Origin: Novosphingobium kaempferiae
GTDB taxonomy: Bacteria; Pseudomonadota; Alphaproteobacteria; Sphingomonadales; Sphingomonadaceae
DNA: 64,000 nt
Assembly: GCF_021227995.1 (NCBI RefSeq)
Contig: NZ_CP089301.1
Location: 4,960,001 to 5,024,000 of the forward strand
Direction of reading: 5' to 3'
Of the stretch, positions 1 to 6,951 are shown in pieces (within the stretch, counting starts at the first letter, position 1; every line of letters begins with the position of its first letter). The position numbers and the translations under genes were made by a program. The notes under the pieces are model-generated. The model had not been told where the DNA came from and did no database searches. It was given only the letters and a program-made list of their open reading frames with translations.

Positions 1-764
1 CAAACGGCCTCACCCGGCTCAAGGTTGCATTGCTGCGCCATCATCCGCGTCAGCAGCGCCAGCGACCACATGTTGAACGCGAAGCCGAGGCCGAGATCGC
101 AGCTGCGCTGGTAGAGCAGACAGGACAGCCGCCCATCGGCCACATGGAACTGATAGGTCTTGTGGCATGGCGGCAAGGCCATCGAATCGAGTTCGGCGAC
201 GTTCCAGCCCTCGATGATGTGACGACGGCTGCCGGGATTGGTCTTCAGACTCTCGACCACCTGCGCGACCTGATTGATGCCTGCACCACGCCGGAACAGG
301 CCATCGCCCGCGGGCTCATAGGTATCCCAATCGACCCACTGCTTGCCGTAGACCGGTCCGAGATCACCCCACGCCTCGGCGAAGACCTCATCCCCGACGA
401 TCCGTGCGGAGAAGTCCTTACGGCTGATCCCCTCTCCCGTCTCGCGGCGATAGCGGTCGAGCGGCCAGTCGGTCCAGATCTCCACGCCCTGCGCGCAGAG
501 CGGGCGGATATTGGTATTGCCGGTCAGAAACCACAGCATCTCGCGCGTGGCGGTCTTCCAGTAGACGCGTTTGGTGGTGAGCAGCGGCATGGCACCGCCC
601 GACAGATCGAAGCGGATCGTCGCGCCGAATACCGACCGCGTGCCGACGCCGGTCCGATCGACGCGCTCGTCGCCCTGCTCCCAGATGCGGCGCATGAGAT
701 CGAGATACTGCCACTCCCAATGCGGGGCGACAGTTGAGGCGGCGTGGAGCGGCAGCGTGGTCAT
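1..764 (-). CDS. thyA: Thymidylate synthase, C-terminus beyond window
   Basis: Converts dUMP to dTMP using methylene-tetrahydrofolate in the cytosol. Reading the minus strand from ATG at 764 gives about 254 residues starting MTTLPLHAAS. Visible family marks are the dUMP-binding R-T-G-V-G-T segment near residue 40, the catalytic cysteine in PPCHKTYQFHV, and QRSCDLGLGFAFN. An extra stretch after the early EMLWFL motif (about 50 residues with TDWPLDRYRRETGEG) matches the long form of bacterial ThyA. The frame stays open to base 1, so the last residues lie outside the window. The product is clear; only the end is missing. Confidence 0.95.
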   Translation of the reverse strand, partial: MTTLPLHAASTVAPHWEWQYLDLMRRIWEQGDERVDRTGVGTRSVFGATIRFDLSGGAMPLLTTKRVYWKTATREMLWFLTGNTNIRPLCAQGVEIWTDWPLDRYRRETGEGISRKDFSARIVGDEVFAEAWGDLGPVYGKQWVDWDTYEPAGDGLFRRGAGINQVAQVVESLKTNPGSRRHIIEGWNVAELDSMALPPCHKTYQFHVADGRLSCLLYQRSCDLGLGFAFNMWSLALLTRMMAQQCNLEPGEAV

Positions 765-873
765 GCCGCACAATCTATCGTCGCAGCCAGGCTATCGGAA
801 GTCTCCAACGCCGGTGCTCCCCAGCCCTGTCCCGACGAATTTCACGACGTTGAAGTTTTTCCGAAAAGCCCTC

Positions 874-902
874 TTGCCACCCCCGGAGTCGCCCTATATA
901 GG
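874..902 (+). promoter_or_regulatory. Probable sigma-70 promoter of tRNA-Pro
   Basis: TTGCCA (874-879) is followed 17 bases later by TATAGG (897-902), within TATATAGG. It sits about 40 bases upstream of the tRNA and is followed by a GC-rich segment (901-917). The tRNA-Asn gene at 13097 has the same -35 hexamer and a near-identical segment after its -10. Confidence 0.5.
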
Positions 903-943
903 CGCCCTCCTGCCCGGGGCGGTCTTCGGATTGCCCCTCCGGT

Positions 944-1020
944 CGGGGAATAGCTCAGCCTGGTAGAGCACTGTCTTCGGGAGGCAGGGGCCGGAGGTTC
1001 GAATCCTCTTTCCCCGACCA
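944..1020 (+). tRNA. tRNA-Pro (anticodon CGG)
   Basis: A 77-base cloverleaf. The acceptor stem CGGGGAA (944-950) pairs with TTCCCCG (1010-1016), with discriminator A and encoded CCA (1018-1020). The D arm contains AGCTCAGCCTGGTAGAGC. The anticodon stem CTGTC/GGCAG encloses loop TTCGGGA with anticodon CGG, which reads CCG proline codons. The T arm carries GGTTCGAATCC. A perfect hairpin follows at 1044. Confidence 0.97.
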
Positions 1021-1043
1021 TTTTACTCCTTGTGAGTAGGCGA

Positions 1044-1071
1044 GAACGGCGCGTCGCAAGACGCGCCGTTC
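1044..1071. terminator. Perfect hairpin between convergent tRNA-Pro and GntR gene
   Basis: A 12-bp perfect stem (1044-1055 with 1060-1071) closed by a GCAA tetraloop lies between the convergent tRNA-Pro and GntR-regulator genes, ending 6 bases before the regulator's stop. It has no long T tract (only GTTT after it), so its efficiency is uncertain. It could serve either direction. Confidence 0.55.
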
Positions 1072-1077
1072 GTCGTT

Positions 1078-1869
1078 TCAGCGTCCGGAAAAATAGCGCG
1101 AGCGCATTTCCGCCACCCTCGCCCGCGCATCCGCCACCGCTCGCTCCTCGATCGCCATCAGTACGTGCTCGATCGAGCCTTCCAGATGCATCCGCACCGC
1201 CGCTCGCGCCCGCACCGGATCGCGCGCCTTCAATGCTGCAAGAATCTCGACGTGCTGCTCCAGACTGTAGCGATAGTTGTGGTTGCGTGCCTCCTCCAGC
1301 ATCCGGCGACATTCGGGCGAGCGTGAACGCATGTCCCATAAGTCTCTCACGCCACGCTCGACCGCGGTGTTGCGGGTGGCCCGCGCCATCGTCATGTGAA
1401 AATCCGTCAGCGCAGCCTGCCAATCCTCGAACGTCCCGTCTTCGCGACGCATCTCCATAACCGCCGCGTCCAACCGCGCGAGTTCCTCGTCCGTGACATT
1501 TGCCGCTGCAAGCGAGGCTGCTTCGCCCTCGAATATCAGCCGCGCCTGTGCCAGTTCCATCGGCGTGACTTCGGCCGCCGAGCTAGGCTGCTCATCCTCC
1601 GGCAAGCGCAGCACGTAGGCGCCGGAACCGATCCTCACGTCGACCACGCCCATCACTTCGAGCGCCAGCAAGGCCTCACGCACGATCGGACGGCTCACGC
1701 CCATGATGACGGCAAGTTCGCGCTCCGCGGGCATGCGTGAGCCTACCGGATAGCGCCCTGCCCGCACATCCTCTACAATCCGCGCGGCCACTTTGCGATA
1801 GAGCCTTGGAGCATGTGCATCCGCCGGCCCGGCCTCATCGGCCTTCCCATTTTCCCCACCCACGGCCAC
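1078..1869 (-). CDS. GntR-family (FadR/FCD) transcriptional regulator
   Basis: A 263-residue DNA-binding regulator. The N-terminal winged helix (about residues 22-90) has the GntR pattern RIVEDVRAGRYPVGSRMPAE followed by SRPIVREALLALE. The C-terminal helical FCD ligand-binding domain (about 105-240) has the metal-ligand pattern DFHMTMA, EQHVEI and RMHLEG. FCD members usually sense small organic acids or sugar acids; the ligand here cannot be read from the sequence. Its own upstream region carries a palindrome at 1881-1910 that could be an autoregulatory operator. The gene stands alone, downstream of recG in the same direction with a 111-base gap. Confidence 0.85.
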   Translation of the reverse strand: MAVGGENGKADEAGPADAHAPRLYRKVAARIVEDVRAGRYPVGSRMPAERELAVIMGVSRPIVREALLALEVMGVVDVRIGSGAYVLRLPEDEQPSSAAEVTPMELAQARLIFEGEAASLAAANVTDEELARLDAAVMEMRREDGTFEDWQAALTDFHMTMARATRNTAVERGVRDLWDMRSRSPECRRMLEEARNHNYRYSLEQHVEILAALKARDPVRARAAVRMHLEGSIEHVLMAIEERAVADARARVAEMRSRYFSGR

Positions 1870-1880
1870 TCTCCTGCGGT

Positions 1881-1910
1881 CCGACCGATTTTTCGGTTTT
1901 TGCCGGTCGG
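1881..1910. promoter_or_regulatory. Palindrome upstream of GntR regulator
   Basis: CCGACCG (1881-1887) and CGGTCGG (1904-1910) form a 7-bp inverted repeat around a T-rich spacer with an inner CGG. It lies 12 bases upstream of the regulator's start codon and downstream of recG's stop. It could be an operator for the GntR protein or part of a recG terminator; the sequence does not decide. Confidence 0.35.
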
Positions 1911-1980
1911 TCTTACCAGTGCGCGGGGTTTTCGGGCAATATGCGCTCCGCCACCGTCAAGTGACATTGCCGTCGCAGGC

Positions 1981-4038
1981 CTAGCCTGATCGCAGAAGCT
2001 GCACGCCCCAGTCGCGCTCGAAGAGATAGAGCATCAGGCGCGCTGCTTCCCCGCGTGGTCCGGTCAGCCCGCCATCGCGCTCGATCAGCAACCGCGCGTC
2101 GTCATGCGCCAACGGCAGAAGCTTGGATATCTGCTCCAACGTGGCGATGCGGAACGGCGCGTCGCCCGACTGCCGCGTGCCGAGCAGTTCGCCGCCACCA
2201 CGCAATTGCAGGTCTTCCTCGGCCAGCCGGAAGCCGTCCTGCGTCTCGCGCATCAGGGCGAGGCGCTGGCGGCCCGTTTCAGATAGCTGGTTACCGCGCA
2301 ACAGCAGGCACGTCGACTTGCCCGACCCACGCCCTACGCGCCCGCGCAACTGGTGCAACTGGGCAAGGCCGAAGCGCTCGGCCTGCTCGATCACCATCAG
2401 CGTGGCGTTGGGCACGTCGACGCCGACCTCGATCACGGTGGTCGCGACGAGAAGGCTGGCCTCGCCCTTGGCGAAACGCTCCATCGCCGCGTCCTTGACC
2501 TCCGGCTTCAACTGCCCGTGGACAAGCGCCACCGCATCGCCCAGCCACTCCTTGAGCGCGGCATAGCGTGCCTCTGCGGCAGCAAGATCATCCGTCTCGC
2601 TCTCATTGACCATCGGGCAGACCCAATAAGCCTGCTGCCCGGTGGCGATATGGCGAGCGAGCGCGCCGATAACGTCGTCCATACGCTCCACTGCGACGAC
2701 TCGCGTGTCGATTGCCTGACGTCCCGGCGGCAGTTCGTCGAGCTTGGACACCTCCATCTCGCCGTACTGCGCCAGCGTCAGCGTGCGCGGGATCGGCGTG
2801 GCCGTCATCGCCAGCGTATGCGGCGCGCGGCGCCCCTTGCGCGCCAGCATTAGCCTCTGGCCGACACCGAAACGGTGCTGTTCGTCGATCACCACCAGCG
2901 CGAGATTCCGATAGGCCACGCTGTCCTGGAAGATCGCATGGGTACCGACGACGATCTGGATCGAGCCGCCCAGCAGCCCCATCAGGATCGCTTCGCGCGC
3001 CTTGCCCTTGTCGCGCCCGGTCAGCAGCGCGATCTCGACGCCGGTGCCCTGAAGCATGCGCGAGAGCGTCTCGTAATGCTGGCGAGCAAGGATTTCCGTG
3101 GGCGCCAGCAACGCTGCCTGCGCACCAGCCTCCACCGCGATCAGCATTGAGGTGAGCGCGACAACCGTCTTGCCCGAGCCGACATCACCCTGCAGCAGCC
3201 GCAGCATTGGCGAGGGCTGGGCCAGATCGCCCTCGATCTCCCCGATCGAACGGGCCTGCGCGCCCGTCAGCGCGAAAGGCAGCTTGAGCTTCGCGCGCAG
3301 CGATCCGTCGCCGACCAGCGGCGTGCCGCGCTGCGAGCGGTTGCTTTCGCGCACCAGCATCAGCGCGAGAGCGTTGGCGAAGAGTTCATCGTAGGCCAGC
3401 CGATCGCGCGCCGGGCCGTTCACGCCGCGATGGGCCTCGGTCAGCGCCTCGCGCCAGGCGAGCCAGCCGGTCTTGCTGAGCAGACTCGGCTCGATCCATT
3501 CAGGCAGATCCGGCAAGGCTTTGAGCGACTGCGCCACCAGTGAGGCGACGCGGCCTTGCGTAAGTCCCTCGGACAGCGGGTAGACCGCCTCGCACAACTG
3601 GCCGACCGGGGCGACGGAATCCTCGGAGACATGCTCGGGATGCACGATCTGGAGCATCTGGCCGTACTGGTCGATACGTCCTGCGACCCAGCGCTTCTCG
3701 CCCACCGGGAGCTGCTTTTTCGCGGTGTAGGAGGCGCGGCCGAAGTAGGTGATCGTGCAAATGTTGCCGATCGCATCTTCGGCGATCACGCGGAACGGGC
3801 CGCGGCCGCTGGGGGCGCGGTGTTCGCGCACGGTCAGGGCAACGATGACGTTCTCGCCGATGCCCGCCTCGTCCAGATTGGTGATGGCGCGGCGTTCCAC
3901 GAAGCGGTCGGGCAAGTGATACGCGATGTCCCGGATGCGGGTAAGCGCGAGCTTTTCCAAGGGCTTGCGCAGCTTGGGACCGACGCCTTCGAGCGCCTCG
4001 ACTTCGACGAACAGGGAATTGAGCGCTTCGGGCCGCAT
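1981..4038 (-). CDS. recG: ATP-dependent DNA helicase RecG
   Basis: Branch-migrating helicase that remodels stalled forks and Holliday junctions. Of 685 residues, an N-terminal wedge/OB domain (about 60-145) precedes the helicase. Walker A is GDVGSGKT (284-291), motif Ib region APTEILARQHYE (about 312-323), and the DEAD-like box is DEQH (385-388), followed by TATPIPRTL. The C-terminus has the QLRGRVGRG arginine-finger segment. Length is normal for the family. The start at 4038 places the helix-hairpin-helix-like GVGPKLRKPLEKL at residues 19-31. SdhE and Mfd genes lie nearby, a grouping often seen in Alphaproteobacteria. Confidence 0.97.
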   Translation of the reverse strand: MRPEALNSLFVEVEALEGVGPKLRKPLEKLALTRIRDIAYHLPDRFVERRAITNLDEAGIGENVIVALTVREHRAPSGRGPFRVIAEDAIGNICTITYFGRASYTAKKQLPVGEKRWVAGRIDQYGQMLQIVHPEHVSEDSVAPVGQLCEAVYPLSEGLTQGRVASLVAQSLKALPDLPEWIEPSLLSKTGWLAWREALTEAHRGVNGPARDRLAYDELFANALALMLVRESNRSQRGTPLVGDGSLRAKLKLPFALTGAQARSIGEIEGDLAQPSPMLRLLQGDVGSGKTVVALTSMLIAVEAGAQAALLAPTEILARQHYETLSRMLQGTGVEIALLTGRDKGKAREAILMGLLGGSIQIVVGTHAIFQDSVAYRNLALVVIDEQHRFGVGQRLMLARKGRRAPHTLAMTATPIPRTLTLAQYGEMEVSKLDELPPGRQAIDTRVVAVERMDDVIGALARHIATGQQAYWVCPMVNESETDDLAAAEARYAALKEWLGDAVALVHGQLKPEVKDAAMERFAKGEASLLVATTVIEVGVDVPNATLMVIEQAERFGLAQLHQLRGRVGRGSGKSTCLLLRGNQLSETGRQRLALMRETQDGFRLAEEDLQLRGGGELLGTRQSGDAPFRIATLEQISKLLPLAHDDARLLIERDGGLTGPRGEAARLMLYLFERDWGVQLLRSG

Positions 4039-4142
4039 AGGCCGAGCCTCTTAGCGCGACTGTGCACCGTTTCGCCAGACCGCGCGGGAACTTGCCCGGG
4101 CATGACGTCATTAGTTTCGCGTCACCAACATAGGAGAAGCCC

Positions 4143-4565
4143 ATGCTCTTGCCGCACGGAACCGTGTTCGCGATCGTCGACGGGGAGAATTTCGAGCTTT
4201 ATCGCAACTCCGGAATCGAGGCAGAACCGCGGCTTACCGCCATCGATGTGCCCGAACTGGAGGCTACGAACTTCAGCGCGGGCGCGCGTCGGCTGGACGG
4301 TCCGACGCGGCATCAGGCGCGGACCGGGGACGGCAGCAACGACGGACTCGACGAGGCCGCGCATGTCGCGGCAGTGACTGGATGGCTGAACCAGCAGGTG
4401 CTTTCGCGCGATATCGAGCAGCTTGTCGTGGTCGCCGATCCGCGTTCGCTGGGTGAGATGCGCAGGCATTATCACAAGCAACTCAAGGACATACTCGTCG
4501 CAGAGGTGCCCAAGAACCTCGCCGGTCGCCCGGCGCAGGAGATCGTGCGCGTCCTTCACAGCTGA
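4143..4565 (+). CDS. Host attachment family protein
   Basis: A 140-residue protein of the 'host attachment' family (the name comes from an Agrobacterium plant-attachment gene; the molecular role is not known). It contains LPHGTVFAIVDGENFELYRN at the N-terminus and LVVVADPRSLGEMRRHYHKQ in the second half, then VPKNLAGRPAQEI near the end, all characteristic of the family. No signal peptide or membrane segment is visible, so it is probably cytosolic. The start has AGGAGA about 7 bases upstream. It is divergent from recG and 43 bases ahead of sdhE, possibly in the same transcript. Confidence 0.85.
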   Translation: MLLPHGTVFAIVDGENFELYRNSGIEAEPRLTAIDVPELEATNFSAGARRLDGPTRHQARTGDGSNDGLDEAAHVAAVTGWLNQQVLSRDIEQLVVVADPRSLGEMRRHYHKQLKDILVAEVPKNLAGRPAQEIVRVLHS

Positions 4566-4608
4566 CCGCAACCTTGCCCATGGCCGCGCTGCGCTGTACG
4601 GCGCGGCC

Positions 4609-4890
4609 ATGACCGAACTTACGCCCGATAACGCTGGCCGCCTTGCCCGCCTGAAGTTCCGCGCCTGGCACCGTGGCACGCGGGAAGCCGACTATATGAT
4701 CGGCTGTTTCTTCGACAAATTCCACGCCGAATGGTCCGACGAAGAGATCGACATGTTCGAGCGGATGATCGAGGAAGAAGACGTCGACATCATGGCCTGG
4801 GCGCTCGGTACGCAGAGCATTCCCGAAGAATATCAAGGCCCTATGCTGACCCGCATGATGCAGCTGGATTACGTCGACATCCCGCGCTGA
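4609..4890 (+). CDS. sdhE: SdhE/YgfY-type flavinylation factor
   Basis: A 93-residue all-helical protein that helps attach FAD covalently to the succinate dehydrogenase flavoprotein. It has the family core RLKFRAWHRGTREAD, whose R-G-x-x-E is the functional motif, then DYMIGCFFDKF and an acidic FERMIEEEDVDIMAW segment. I chose ATG at 4609 because it puts the core at the usual distance from the N-terminus; a longer open frame upstream overlaps the host-attachment gene and has no support. Location between recG and mfd fits alphaproteobacterial gene order. Confidence 0.92.
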   Translation: MTELTPDNAGRLARLKFRAWHRGTREADYMIGCFFDKFHAEWSDEEIDMFERMIEEEDVDIMAWALGTQSIPEEYQGPMLTRMMQLDYVDIPR

Positions 4891-4952
4891 TGGCCCCGCT
4901 GAGCCCTGCACTGAACTGCACCTAGCGTGTACCAAGCGTCCCCGAGAGGTGC

Positions 4953-5690
4953 TCAAAGCCCTCCGAGGACATGCCCGCCGTCAACGGGCATCACCACGCC
5001 CGTCATGTAGCGCGAGGCGTCCGAACAGAGCAGCGTGAGCGGCCCGTCGAGATCCTCGAACTGACCGAAACGCCGCTGCGGGATTCGCCGCGCCATCGCC
5101 TCGCCCAGCTTGCTGGCAAGAAAGTCGCGGTTCATGTCGGTGGTGAAGTAGCCCGGCGCCAGCGCGTTGACGCGGATGCCGTAGCGGGCAAGTTCCAGTG
5201 CCATCTGCTTGGTCATCTGCACCACGCCCGCCTTGCTCATCGCATAGACCGTCAGTTGGCCGCCCTGCGCCAGACCCAGGATCGAGGCGATGTTGACGAT
5301 CGCCCCGCCAGTGCCGCGATCGCGCATCCCGCGCGCGGCTTCGGTGGCGACGAGGAAGGCGCCGCGCAGGTTGGCGTTCATGATGTGGTCGAAGTCCTCG
5401 ACCGTCGCATCGAGCACCGGCTGCGCGGCGGAGACGCCCGCGTTGTTCACCAGCACGTCGATCGCGCCCGCCTGCGCCACGGCTTCACGAACGCTCGCGG
5501 GATCGGTGACGTCGAGCGGCACCACGCTCGCCGCGCTGCCGATCGTGGCCGCCAGTTCCTCCAGCGCCTCGACCCGCCGCGCCGCCAGCACCACCTCGGC
5601 GCCCTGAGCCGCGAGCACTTGCGCGAAGTGCCGCCCCAGCCCGCTCGACGCGCCGGTTATGAGTATGCGCCTGCCTTCCAGTCCCGCCAT
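4953..5690 (-). CDS. Short-chain dehydrogenase/reductase
   Basis: A 245-residue classical SDR oxidoreductase using NAD(P)H; the substrate is unknown. The Rossmann motif TGASSGLG is at residues 10-17, NNAG near residue 87, and the catalytic Ser and YxxxK appear as NIAS and YAMSKAG. The ending DGG...GL is typical. The start at 5690 is chosen over an upstream one at 5744 because GGGAGC lies about 6 bases before it and the Rossmann fold then begins normally. It is transcribed alone between sdhE (convergent) and a small HTH gene 78 bases upstream. Confidence 0.88.
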   Translation of the reverse strand: MAGLEGRRILITGASSGLGRHFAQVLAAQGAEVVLAARRVEALEELAATIGSAASVVPLDVTDPASVREAVAQAGAIDVLVNNAGVSAAQPVLDATVEDFDHIMNANLRGAFLVATEAARGMRDRGTGGAIVNIASILGLAQGGQLTVYAMSKAGVVQMTKQMALELARYGIRVNALAPGYFTTDMNRDFLASKLGEAMARRIPQRRFGQFEDLDGPLTLLCSDASRYMTGVVMPVDGGHVLGGL

Positions 5691-5768
5691 CGTCCGCTCC
5701 CTTTGTTCAAGGGCGGTCGTGGTCGCTGGGGCAGTTCGGTGCAAGTGATGCTTTGTGGAGGTAGTGCC

Positions 5769-6026
5769 TTACGACGCGCCGTTCGGCCCGGCGCCCAGTC
5801 CAGCCACGATCTCCTTCTCGGCAGCGGTCGCCTCGTCCGCAAGCTGCCGCAGCGCCTTGGCGGTGTCTTCCAGCAGGCCCGCGCCCAGCGGCCGCTCGCC
5901 GTTCGTGAAGCGCCGGATGGCCCGCTCGTCGATGCCGAGACGGCGCGAGAAAGCGGTGACGCCGCCAAAAAGCTGGACGCAATACGCGAAGTGTTCACGC
6001 TGCTCGTCGATCGAAGGTGCTGCCAT
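5769..6026 (-). CDS. Small helix-turn-helix protein
   Basis: An 85-residue protein with a Cro/CI-like helix-turn-helix: FGGVTAFSRRLGIDERAIRR (about residues 20-39) is followed by a short positive helix and a C-terminal helix rich in Ala and Glu. No other domain fits in the length. It probably binds DNA, but no target is known. It is the last of three small minus-strand genes (5769-6799) between the SDR gene and mfd that have no recognisable housekeeping role. Confidence 0.6.
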   Translation of the reverse strand: MAAPSIDEQREHFAYCVQLFGGVTAFSRRLGIDERAIRRFTNGERPLGAGLLEDTAKALRQLADEATAAEKEIVAGLGAGPNGAS

Positions 6027-6103
6027 TGTATCCGCCTGTCAGTTCATTGCCGCAGCCATAGGCCATCCTGCCGACGGGGCAACCTCCATCGCCGCATCCG
6101 TCG

Positions 6104-6481
6104 TCACTGATAGCGCAGCGTGTTCTCGAACCCCTCGTTCGCCTTCGTCATCTTCGCGATCTTCCTGAGGGTCGCCCGCACGTTCCGCTCGACGCGGCGG
6201 TCGTCGTGAGCACCCGTGACCGGATAGTCGTCGCGGGCCAGCAACTGCTTGATGCGCTCCGCGAAAGCGGCCTGATCGCCTTCGTTGGCCGCTTTCCTGA
6301 GGTTTCGGCACACCCATTCCTCGGCGGCGGCCTTGTCGTAGTCATCCTCGGCACCGTACCCTCGCCTGTCCGCTGCCGCCTGCTCGCGTGCCGCCGCATC
6401 GATGCGGGCATCCAGCCATCTGGTCACAAGCTGGCCGTCCCACGCCTTCGCCGGGTCGCTCGCCGGGTTCCTGTCAGCCAT
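6104..6481 (-). CDS. Hypothetical protein, charged, helical
   Basis: A 125-residue protein I do not recognise. It is rich in Ala, Arg, Asp and Glu, looks helical, and has no signal peptide, membrane segment or cysteine cluster; DKAAAEEWVCRNLRKAANEG sits mid-protein. The start codon follows the stop of the upstream 104-residue gene by only 3 bases, so the two are probably co-transcribed. Confidence 0.55.
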   Translation of the reverse strand: MADRNPASDPAKAWDGQLVTRWLDARIDAAAREQAAADRRGYGAEDDYDKAAAEEWVCRNLRKAANEGDQAAFAERIKQLLARDDYPVTGAHDDRRVERNVRATLRKIAKMTKANEGFENTLRYQ

Positions 6482-6484
6482 GGC

Positions 6485-6799
6485 TCAGTTGCCCTCGGCA
6501 TCGACCGAGAAGACCATGGGCTTGCCACGCGAAGCGGGCTCCCACCCGGCCAGCAACGCTGCCCGGATGCCCCTCGATACGATCGCATCACCGATCTGAA
6601 GACGCCCGCGCGGCATCCCTTTCATCAGGCGCTTGGGTGGAGGAAACTCCAGCAGGGCTCCGCGCTGGGTGCCTTTCTGCTGCAGCGCGACGGTCATGCC
6701 TCTCCAGCCATCGAAGTCGTCCCACTGCGGCTCGCTGCGCAGTTCCCATTCATATTGAAGTCCATCGACCTCGACGATACCGGCCAGCCTGTTGCTCAT
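6485..6799 (-). CDS. Hypothetical protein, 104 residues
   Basis: An unrecognised soluble protein beginning MSNRLAGIVEVDGLQYEW with the central segment WDDFDGWRGMTVALQQKG. It has no signal peptide or membrane segment. I used ATG at 6799; the frame continues upstream to 6922 but that extension has no protein-like composition. It is the first gene of the small minus-strand cluster and starts about 150 bases from the divergent mfd start. Confidence 0.5.
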   Translation of the reverse strand: MSNRLAGIVEVDGLQYEWELRSEPQWDDFDGWRGMTVALQQKGTQRGALLEFPPPKRLMKGMPRGRLQIGDAIVSRGIRAALLAGWEPASRGKPMVFSVDAEGN

Positions 6800-6951
6800 G
6801 ACGGCACGCCTAGCAGGTCTCTGCCCGCAAACCACCCCCGTGTCGGCCTTGCAACGAAGACCCGCCGGGCAACATCCTTGTGCGCCCCCTTCCCCGCGCA
6901 AACCGATTGTATTTCCCGCCACTGCCGCATATCTCGCCTTCCACCTCCGTC

